Of a stretch of DNA of 6,111 bases, positions 1 through 5,381 are shown in pieces. Position 1 is the first letter of the stretch. Each line of letters begins with the position of its first letter. The notes below the pieces were generated by a model. The model had not been told where the DNA came from and did not search any database. It was given only the letters and a program-made list of their open reading frames with translations. The translations under genes and the position numbers were made by a program. The DNA is from Gemmatimonadaceae bacterium (lineage in GTDB: Bacteria; Gemmatimonadota; Gemmatimonadetes; Gemmatimonadales; Gemmatimonadaceae): positions 1 through 6,111 of the forward strand of contig JADGGM010000207.1 in NCBI GenBank assembly GCA_019689955.1, read 5' to 3'.

Positions 1-762
1 CTCGTCGACGAGGCGCGTCCACAGCGCGCGGTCGAAGTCGGGCCACTCCATGAACGCGAAGCGCCGCGCGAGCCCCGGCGCGATGGTGCGCGCGATGAGC
101 GCGCCCTCGATCGCGATGGTGCCCGCGCCGCAGAACGGGTCGAGCAGCGGTGCGCGCGCGTCCCACCCGCTCGCCGCGAGGAGCGCGGCGGCGAGCGTCT
201 CGCGCAGCGGCGCCTTCGCCGTGGCCAGGCGATAGCCGCGCGCGTGCAGCAGCGCGCCCGAGCTGTCGACGCTGAGCGTACACCGGTCGTGCGCCACGCG
301 CGCGATGACGAGCTGCGCGTCCCCCGCGTCGTCCTCCTCGCGCACGGCCACGTCGGCGTGCACGTCGCGCCCCAGGCGCGCCGCGATGGCGCGCGCGAGC
401 CGCTCGGCCACCGCGTCGGAGTGGTAGAGGCGCGACTTGCGGCAGGTGACGCGCAACCGGACCGCGCGGCCGGGCGCGATCCACCGCTCCCACGGCTCGC
501 GCCGCGCGCGCCGCTCCAGCTCCGCGAAGTTGAGCGCGCTGAACGCGCCCACGCGCGCGATCACGCGGCTCACCGTGCGCAGATGGAGGTTCGCCCGATA
601 CAGGACCTCGCGCGAGCCCGTGAACGCGAGCCCGCCCGTTTCCTGTGCGCGCGGCTCCACCCCCAGTGCGCGGAGCTCGGCCGCGGCGAACGGCTCGACC
701 CCGGGCGCGCAGACGGCGAAGAGGTCGAGCGCCTCCGGGCTACCGCGCGCGGCGGCGGCCAC
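1..762 (-). CDS. THUMP-domain class I SAM-dependent RNA methyltransferase (RlmL/YpsC type), C-terminus cut by window edge
   Basis: This is a partial gene with 254 residues visible; the end lies beyond position 1. The family N2-methylates a guanine in 23S rRNA in E. coli RlmL, in the cytoplasm; the exact target base here is inferred only by family. The protein opens with FAVCAPGVEP (from about residue 15), the usual family N-terminus. A THUMP RNA-binding region follows, with RANLHLRTVSRV near residues 55-66 and CRKSRLYHSD near 107-116. Then come RGYRLATAKAPLRETLAAA and the SAM-binding motif I, DPFCGAGT, from residue 208, followed by an APGLARRFAF segment. The NPPY catalytic motif expected downstream is outside the window. 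I chose GTG at 762-760 because GGAG (771-768) lies 5 nt upstream and this start places FAVCAPG where the family has it; an in-frame GTG at 792 is the alternative. The gene begins inside the 3' end of the glycosylase gene (23-nt overlap), so the two are probably co-transcribed and translationally coupled. Confidence 0.9.
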   Translation of the reverse strand, partial: MAAAARGSPEALDLFAVCAPGVEPFAAAELRALGVEPRAQETGGLAFTGSREVLYRANLHLRTVSRVIARVGAFSALNFAELERRARREPWERWIAPGRAVRLRVTCRKSRLYHSDAVAERLARAIAARLGRDVHADVAVREEDDAGDAQLVIARVAHDRCTLSVDSSGALLHARGYRLATAKAPLRETLAAALLAASGWDARAPLLDPFCGAGTIAIEGALIARTIAPGLARRFAFMEWPDFDRALWTRLVDE

Positions 763-1510
763 GCGCGCTCCGCGACTTCGCGGCCGTGCCACGCGCCCGC
801 GTGGATCGACTCGCCGCCGCCGCGCGGCTCCGCGCCGGGCGCTTGGTCCCGCGCTTCGCGGCCGCGCCCCCGCTCTGGCGCTTCTCCGGCGGCGTCCCGC
901 TCAGGCCATCCACCTCCAGGCTCCGCCACAGATACCACACCGCCACCGAGCAGTACGGGCTCCACGCCGCGCCGATCTTCCGCACCCGCTCGAGCGACGG
1001 GAGCTTGCGCATCCCGTACGCCCGCTGGATCGCCTTGCGCACGCCGAGGTCGAGCACCGGGAGCACGTTCGGGCGGCCAAGGCGGAAGAGGAGGAACATC
1101 TGCGCCGTCCACTCCCCCACCCCCTTCACCCGCGTGAGCGCCGCCACCACCGCCTCGTCGTCCAGCTCGTGCAGCGCGTGGATCGGGACATCCGCGCGCA
1201 CCACGCGGTCGGCGAGGTCGCGCATGTAGGCGATCTTCTGGCGCGAGAGCCCCACCCCGCGCAGCGTCTCGTCAGGGGTGGCGAGCAGCTCCTCCGGCGT
1301 CGGCGTGCGGCCGCCGTACAGGTCGCGGAAGCGCGTGAAGATCGTGAACGCCGCGCTCCCGGAGAGCTGCTGGTAGACGATCGACCGGATCACGGCATCG
1401 AAGTGCGATCCGCTCGTGTCGGCCCGGAGGCGACACGGGCCCACGCGGTCGATGATGCGCGCGAGCACGGGATCGGCGCTGCGGAGGTGGCGGAGGGCTT
1501 GGCGATGCAT
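740..1510 (-). CDS. DNA-3-methyladenine glycosylase II family protein (AlkA/Mag1-like, HhH-GPD)
   Basis: This 256-residue protein belongs to the helix-hairpin-helix base-excision glycosylases, which remove alkylated purines such as 3-methyladenine from DNA. Visible family motifs are SIVYQQLSGSAA (residues 43-54), the hairpin LTRVKGVGEWTAQM (125-138), and LPVLDLGVRKA (150-160), whose Asp154 aligns with the catalytic aspartate of AlkA (Asp238). It lacks the extra N-terminal domain of E. coli AlkA and resembles the short Mag1-like forms. Residues 211-256 form an added tail with 17 Lys/Arg and no acidic residues, which looks like a histone-H1-type DNA-binding tail. The start is ATG at 1510-1508. 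An in-frame GTG at 1585 would add 25 Arg/Pro-rich residues with no homologous look, so I reject it. No Shine-Dalgarno sequence precedes the ATG; a TAGATT box sits 7 nt upstream, suggesting a leaderless mRNA. It is the first gene of a two-gene unit with the RNA methyltransferase. Confidence 0.9.
   Translation of the reverse strand: MHRQALRHLRSADPVLARIIDRVGPCRLRADTSGSHFDAVIRSIVYQQLSGSAAFTIFTRFRDLYGGRTPTPEELLATPDETLRGVGLSRQKIAYMRDLADRVVRADVPIHALHELDDEAVVAALTRVKGVGEWTAQMFLLFRLGRPNVLPVLDLGVRKAIQRAYGMRKLPSLERVRKIGAAWSPYCSVAVWYLWRSLEVDGLSGTPPEKRQSGGAAAKRGTKRPARSRAAAASRSTRARGTAAKSRSARGRRRAR
768..771 (-). promoter_or_regulatory. Ribosome binding site for the RNA methyltransferase
   Basis: On the minus strand GGAG lies 5 nt before the GTG at 762. 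It is embedded in the last codons of the upstream glycosylase gene and is the main reason for choosing this start. Confidence 0.5.
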
Positions 1511-1517
1511 GGCCGAG

Positions 1518-1523
1518 AATCTA
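1518..1523 (-). promoter_or_regulatory. Candidate -10 element of a leaderless promoter for the AlkA-like gene
   Basis: On the minus strand TAGATT (fits TANNNT) is followed by exactly 7 nt and then the ATG at 1510. Transcription would therefore start at or next to the start codon. The hexamer 17 nt further upstream is TTATGT, a poor -35. The stretch is an AT-rich island in very GC-rich DNA, and no Shine-Dalgarno sequence is present. This is inference from spacing and composition. Confidence 0.4.
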
Positions 1524-1608
1524 ACCAAGGGTCCGCCGGGACATAACGGACGGGCAACGGGGCGCCGCGCACGCCGCGTGCACACGCCCCGGGGGAACCG
1601 GCGGACTC

Positions 1609-1614
1609 GGGGGA
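1609..1614 (+). promoter_or_regulatory. Ribosome binding site for the exported hypothetical protein
   Basis: GGGGGA lies 5 nt before the ATG at 1620 and is a fair match to GGAGGA. It supports this start over an in-frame GTG at 1578, which would put an Arg-rich stretch ahead of the signal peptide. Confidence 0.4.
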
Positions 1615-1619
1615 CCGGT

Positions 1620-2651
1620 ATGCGAGGGACGACCCCACACTCACTCGGGCGCCCGGTCGCCGCGTGCGCGCTCCTGCTCGCCGCGCTGGCGACCGGGCCC
1701 GGCGACGCGCGCCGTCACGCGCACGGCGGCGCGCCCGTCCCCGTGCCGCCCGCCGGCGATCCGGCCACGCGGATCGAGATGCGCAACGTCGGCTTCCACC
1801 TCGACGACCAGATCGTGCTCCGCGTCGCACGGCTCGACGGCACCATGCAGAGCCGGACGCCCGGTACGCCGATCGTGTTCGACGACAAGAAGTCGTTCGT
1901 CATCCACATCGACCGCGCCCAGGTCGCGCTCTCCGCGCGCGATCTCTCGCTCCTGCTCAACCGATACGTGTTCGGCTACCGCGGCGCGCCGCTCAAGGAT
2001 CTGCGCGTGCGCACACAGGGCGCGCGTCTCGTGCAGAGCGGCACCCTGCACAAGGGGGTCGACATCCCCTTCACCATCCTCGCCGATCCGTCCGTCACCC
2101 CCGACGGGCACATCCGCCTCCACCCCGTGCGGACGACGATCTTCGGCGTCGACGGCGACAGGCTCATGCGCGCCCTCGGCCTGCAGCTCCAGGACCTCCT
2201 CGACCTGAGCAAGGCGCCCGGGGCGTCGGTCCACGGGAACGACATCCTCCTCGCCCCCGACAGCATCCTCCCGCCCCCCGCGATCACCGGACACCTCACC
2301 GGGATCCGCGTGGAGGGAGACCAGATCGTGCAGACGTTCGGCGACTCGGCGTCGTGGCACGAGGTTTCCACGCGCCGACGCGCGCCGCCGGACCCGAATG
2401 CCCGAAATTTCATGTACTACCAGGGCGGCACGCTCCGGTTCGGCAAGTTGATGATGCTCGATGCGGATCTCCAGATCATCGATCAGCACCCGAGCGATCT
2501 GTTCGACTTCGACATTGACCACTACCTCGTGCAGCTCGTCGCCGGTTATTCGCGGACGATGCCGGACGGTGCGCTCGAGGTGTTCATGCCCGACCTGCGC
2601 ACGGCGCAACGCGCCTTCGCGGAACGGCACGCGTCAACGGAGCGGCCGTGA
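1620..2651 (+). CDS. Exported protein of unknown function, possible LmeA/TULIP-like lipid-binding fold
   Basis: I do not recognise a named gene. The 343-residue product begins with a Sec-type signal: a short basic start, then a hydrophobic core around residues 13-25 (VAACALLLAALATG), with likely cleavage near residue 30. A His/Pro-rich linker follows. The mature part alternates beta-strands and amphipathic helices, for example IEMRNVGFHLDDQIVLRV (52-69), KSFVIHIDRAQVALSARDLS (91-110), and DIPFTILADPSVTPDGHIRL (148-167). The succession 'DIPF..., PDG-I-L-P, helix, G..., P...ITGHLTGIRVEGDQIV' recalls DUF2993/LmeA-like TULIP proteins that bind lipids in the envelope; this is a weak, inferred resemblance. 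A C-terminal half (265-343) with MYYQGGTLRFGKL and FDFDIDHYLVQLVAGYS ends in a short charged tail. There is no transmembrane helix beyond the signal, and no lipobox. Its stop overlaps the start of the metallopeptidase gene, so the two are probably co-expressed in the same compartment. Confidence 0.85.
   Translation: MRGTTPHSLGRPVAACALLLAALATGPGDARRHAHGGAPVPVPPAGDPATRIEMRNVGFHLDDQIVLRVARLDGTMQSRTPGTPIVFDDKKSFVIHIDRAQVALSARDLSLLLNRYVFGYRGAPLKDLRVRTQGARLVQSGTLHKGVDIPFTILADPSVTPDGHIRLHPVRTTIFGVDGDRLMRALGLQLQDLLDLSKAPGASVHGNDILLAPDSILPPPAITGHLTGIRVEGDQIVQTFGDSASWHEVSTRRRAPPDPNARNFMYYQGGTLRFGKLMMLDADLQIIDQHPSDLFDFDIDHYLVQLVAGYSRTMPDGALEVFMPDLRTAQRAFAERHASTERP
2639..2642 (+). promoter_or_regulatory. 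Ribosome binding site deciding the GTG start of the M30-like peptidase
   Basis: GGAG lies 5 nt upstream of GTG 2648. For the in-frame ATG at 2657 the only other purine run, GAGGAG at 2650-2655, is just 1 nt away and too close to serve. GTG is therefore preferred, giving a 4-nt GTGA overlap with the preceding gene. Confidence 0.5.
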
Positions 2652-4390
2652 GGAGCATGCGACGCACTCGTTCCACGACCACGGCGCTGGCCGCGGCTGC
2701 CGCGCTCCTCGCGCTCGGCGCGTGCAGCAACGACACCACGAGGCCGAGCCCCACCCCCGATGCCGGGCCGTGCACGTCGGGCGCGTCCCCCGTCCCCGTC
2801 TCGCTCCCCGTGGGGGGCGTGCTCACGCTCACGGACCCCGCCGCGCTCGATTGCATCGCGCTCTCCGCCCCCGACGGGGCGGCGGGGCGCTTTCTCCTCG
2901 TCGCCGCGAACGCCGACACGCTCGCCGACTCGGCGACGGGATACGCGCTCGTCGACTCGGTGGCGCGTGGCACGATCGCGCGCGTCGCCGCGCAGCGCGT
3001 CCGCGGTGCGGCGAGCCCGCCGCGCCGCGGGTCGGAGATGCTCGAGGCCCGCCTCCGCGCGCGGACGCGGCAGCTCCAGCAGCGTGCGCACCCCCTGCGC
3101 GGCGTCGCCGCGAGCCGGCGTGCCGGTGCGCCCGGGACCGCGCGCGCCGCGCCCCTGCCGGCCGTCGGCGACCTGCTCCACTTCAAGGTGCCCGCCCCGA
3201 ACGCCACCGACGCCTGCGCCCAGTTCGACAGCGTCACCGCCGTCGTGAAGTTCGTGGGGACGCACGGGATCATCCTGCAGGACACCACCGCGCCCCCCGA
3301 TGGCTTCACCGCCAGCGACTTCGCCGCGATCGCCGACGAGTTCGACACGAAGATCTACCCCGCCGACACGATCCACTTCGGCGGTCCGGCGGACGTCGAC
3401 GGGAACGGCCACGTCTTCCTCCTGTACACGCCGGTCGTGAATGCCGGCACGCCGCGTGGCTCGGCGGGCGGGGTGATCGAGGGCTTCTTCTTCGCCGGGG
3501 ACCTCTTCTCGACCACCGATTGCGCGGAGAGCAACATGGCCGAGCTCTTCTACCTGATCGTCCCCGACCCCGCGGGGAAGTTCAGCGACGCGCGCAGCGT
3601 GGACGACGTGCGCCAGGCCACGCGCGGCACCATCGCGCACGAGTTTCAGCACATGATCAACTTCAGCGTCCGCGCGATCGACGAAGGGCTCCAGACCAGC
3701 GAGGCGACGTGGCTCGACGAAGGGCTGTCGCATTTCGCCGAGGAGCTGGTGGGGCGCTACGAGCGCGGCTTCACCGACCTGCAGTCGCTCGGTGCGGCGG
3801 ACGTGGCCGGCCGGCCGAGCGACCTGGACGACTTCAACGCCTTCTTCCTGCAGAACCTGGCGCGGTTCCGCGAGTGGCTGTCGCACCCGAGCCAGCTCGG
3901 CGCGACGAGCAGCGCCGCCGACACCTCGCTCGCCGTGCGCGGCGCGGCCTGGTCGCTCCTGCGCTACGCGGCGGACCATTACGCGGGGGGCGACGTCCCG
4001 GCGTTCACGCGCGCGCTCGTGGCCGGCCCCGACACGAGCGTGCGCAACCTCTCGCTCCGCGCGGGCGTTCCGTTCGATTCCATCGTGGCCGGCTGGCTCG
4101 TGGCCGACGCGGTGGACGATGCCGGGATCGCGCGGCTCGATCCGCGCTACACCTTCGTGAGCTGGAACGTGCGTGAGGTGGAATCGGCGCTCAACAGCGG
4201 CGTGTACCCGCTCACCCCCACCGCGCTCGACGGCGGCCCCACCATCACCCGCACGATCGACGCGGCGGCCGGCGACTACTTCCAGCTCTCGCTCGCCGCG
4301 GGGGCGCGCGCGCTGGTGGGCGCGCTGGATGGCAGCGGCGCTCCGCTCACCTTCCCCAGCGCGCGCCTGTACGTGGTGCGCGTGCAGTGA
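2648..4390 (+). CDS. M30-like (hyicolysin-type) zinc metallopeptidase lipoprotein
   Basis: The 580-residue product is a predicted secreted, lipid-anchored protease. The N-terminus has basic residues, an Ala/Leu core and the lipobox LGAC with Cys26. Residues 45-105 look like a small beta domain. Residues 107-166 are an Arg-rich stretch (15 Arg) that could be a propeptide or linker. The catalytic domain contains DVDGNGHV (249-256), a DxDxNG loop that may bind calcium. The zinc site is HEFQHM with His331, Glu332 and His335, followed by WLDEGLSHFAEEL (355-367), where Glu358 is the expected third ligand of a gluzincin. HEFQHMINF and the DEGLSHFAE segment match the M30 pattern. The C-terminus (about 430-580) is helical, then a short beta segment ending LYVVRVQ. 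The GTG start overlaps the upstream stop as GTGA, indicating translational coupling. Substrate is unknown. An immune-inhibitor-A-like or other gluzincin family is the main alternative to M30. Confidence 0.85.
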   Translation: MRSMRRTRSTTTALAAAAALLALGACSNDTTRPSPTPDAGPCTSGASPVPVSLPVGGVLTLTDPAALDCIALSAPDGAAGRFLLVAANADTLADSATGYALVDSVARGTIARVAAQRVRGAASPPRRGSEMLEARLRARTRQLQQRAHPLRGVAASRRAGAPGTARAAPLPAVGDLLHFKVPAPNATDACAQFDSVTAVVKFVGTHGIILQDTTAPPDGFTASDFAAIADEFDTKIYPADTIHFGGPADVDGNGHVFLLYTPVVNAGTPRGSAGGVIEGFFFAGDLFSTTDCAESNMAELFYLIVPDPAGKFSDARSVDDVRQATRGTIAHEFQHMINFSVRAIDEGLQTSEATWLDEGLSHFAEELVGRYERGFTDLQSLGAADVAGRPSDLDDFNAFFLQNLARFREWLSHPSQLGATSSAADTSLAVRGAAWSLLRYAADHYAGGDVPAFTRALVAGPDTSVRNLSLRAGVPFDSIVAGWLVADAVDDAGIARLDPRYTFVSWNVREVESALNSGVYPLTPTALDGGPTITRTIDAAAGDYFQLSLAAGARALVGALDGSGAPLTFPSARLYVVRVQ

Positions 4391-4405
4391 GCGCGCCTGG
4401 CCGCG

Positions 4406-5218
4406 TCACGGCTGCTGTTTCTGCCCCGGCGGCGGCGCCGGGAGCGCGGCGACGCGGTCCTTGAAGGCGTGGAACCCCTGCGAGTCGGTCGTGAGCGAGG
4501 CGATCTGCTGTTGCGGGAACTGCTTGATCATCCCTTCCACGTCGGCGATGCGGTCCTGCGTGAGCGGGTGATCGGAGAACCACGCCTCGAGCGCCGAGGG
4601 CTTCGACTGCTCCTCGTCGAGCAGCTTCTGGAAGAAGCTCACCATCCCTTGCGGGCTGATCCCCGCGCGGACGACGTTCCGGACCCCTTCCTCGTCCGCT
4701 TCCTTCTCGTCCTCGCGGCTGAACTTCGCGAACACGGCCGCGCCCCCCACGTTGATCGCCGTTTGCGCGGCCTGGCTCTCGCAGACGCGCGTGAGCACGC
4801 AGGTGAGCGCGACCCCGATGTTCGCCCCCTGCATCTGCTGCATCTGCTTGACCGAGTGCCGTTTCACCACGTGCCCGATCTCGTGGCCGATGACGCCGGC
4901 GAGCTCGTCGAGCTTGTCGGCGCGCTCGATGATGCCGCGGTTGACGTAGATGAACCCGCCCGGGAGCGCGAAGGCGTTGACGACTTTCGTGTTCACGACG
5001 TAGAAGTGCCAGTCGAGGTCGCCGCGGCTGGTGAGCCGCGCGATCGAGTCGCCGAGCACGTTGATGTACCGGTTGATCTCGGCATCCTGCACGATCGGAA
5101 GCTCGGAGTCGACCTGCGCCGCGTACTGCTGGCCGAGCTGGACTTCCTGCTGCGTCGACACCGCGCACCCGGCAGCAGCGGAGCAGAGGAGTCCCACCAC
5201 CACCACGTGCCTCACCAT
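4406..5218 (-). CDS. M48-family zinc metalloprotease lipoprotein (LoiP/BepA-like)
   Basis: The 270-residue protein has a short lipoprotein signal (VVVVGLLCSAAAGC, Cys18) and a complete M48 catalytic domain, so it probably acts on misfolded or misassembled envelope proteins at the periplasmic face of a membrane; that role is by family (LoiP, BepA). Motifs in order are NAFALPGGFIYVNRGII (81-97), the zinc site HEIGH with His112, Glu113 and His116, SREDEKEAD (167-175) in which Glu171 aligns with the third zinc ligand of HtpX/Ste24 proteins, and FSDHPLTQDRI (214-224), the usual C-terminal M48 motif. There is no TPR domain, unlike BepA. Two cysteines (140 and 146) lie in the hydrophobic stretch after HEIGH and could form a disulfide. 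The ATG at 5218-5216 is fixed by AGGAGG 7 nt upstream and by the signal peptide. The gene lies 163 bp downstream of the udgX stop and converges with the M30-like gene, leaving 15 bp between stops. Confidence 0.95.
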   Translation of the reverse strand: MVRHVVVVGLLCSAAAGCAVSTQQEVQLGQQYAAQVDSELPIVQDAEINRYINVLGDSIARLTSRGDLDWHFYVVNTKVVNAFALPGGFIYVNRGIIERADKLDELAGVIGHEIGHVVKRHSVKQMQQMQGANIGVALTCVLTRVCESQAAQTAINVGGAAVFAKFSREDEKEADEEGVRNVVRAGISPQGMVSFFQKLLDEEQSKPSALEAWFSDHPLTQDRIADVEGMIKQFPQQQIASLTTDSQGFHAFKDRVAALPAPPPGQKQQP

Positions 5219-5225
5219 CGACGCG

Positions 5226-5231
5226 CCTCCT
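5226..5231 (-). promoter_or_regulatory. Strong ribosome binding site of the M48 peptidase gene
   Basis: On the minus strand a perfect AGGAGG lies 7 nt before the ATG at 5218. It rules out the longer in-frame reading that could extend back to 5422. It is the best Shine-Dalgarno match among the genes here. Confidence 0.75.
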
Positions 5232-5329
5232 GATCGAAGTAGCTGGCGTGGACCTTGTCGGATCGGTGAGGGGCAAGTCGTGTTCCAGCGAGCCGAGCCC
5301 CGCCGCGTGACCGGCGCAGGACGCGCGGA

Positions 5330-5372
5330 GTGGGGCACGCCGGCGCATCGTGGAGCACCCCGGCGCCCCCAC
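5330..5372 (-). repeat. Intergenic inverted repeat (possible hairpin terminator) after udgX
   Basis: Read on the minus strand, GTGGGG and CGCCGG pair with CCGGCG and CCCCAC, separated by a 16-nt loop and small 1-2 nt bulges. This gives a 12-bp, very GC-rich stem that starts 10 nt after the udgX stop. No T-run follows, so it is not a classic intrinsic terminator. It could slow polymerase or stabilise the 3' end of the udgX transcript. High GC content makes chance stems more common, so confidence is limited. Confidence 0.4.
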
Positions 5373-5381
5373 CCCGGTCGT

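Larger units (their letters stand above)
1511..1619. promoter_or_regulatory. Divergent intergenic region between the AlkA-like gene and the exported protein
   Basis: This gap separates two genes transcribed away from each other, so it must hold the promoters of both units. The minus-strand side carries the TAGATT box described separately. On the plus side I find no convincing -10/-35 pair. No obvious operator palindrome or hairpin stands out. Confidence 0.5.

Noticed and set aside
437..1546. Long plus-strand open frames across 244-1546
   Set aside because: They lie opposite the methyltransferase and glycosylase genes, which have clear family motifs. Their translations are Arg/Ala/Pro-rich with no motif, as expected from GC-rich shadow frames.
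2546..3979. Long minus-strand open frame opposite the M30-like gene
   Set aside because: Antisense shadow produced by high GC content; no motif, no ribosome site and low-complexity composition.
2461..4176. 571-residue plus-strand frame overlapping both secreted-protein genes
   Set aside because: Its translation is almost entirely Arg, Ala, Pro and Gly without a domain, and it overlaps the M30-like gene, which has a lipobox and zinc motif in another frame.
4425..4442. Perfect 7-bp stem (CCCGGCG / CGCCGGG) just past the M30-like gene, considered as a terminator
   Set aside because: It encodes the conserved-looking Pro-rich end of the M48 protein and has no T-run on either strand; short GC stems are expected by chance here.
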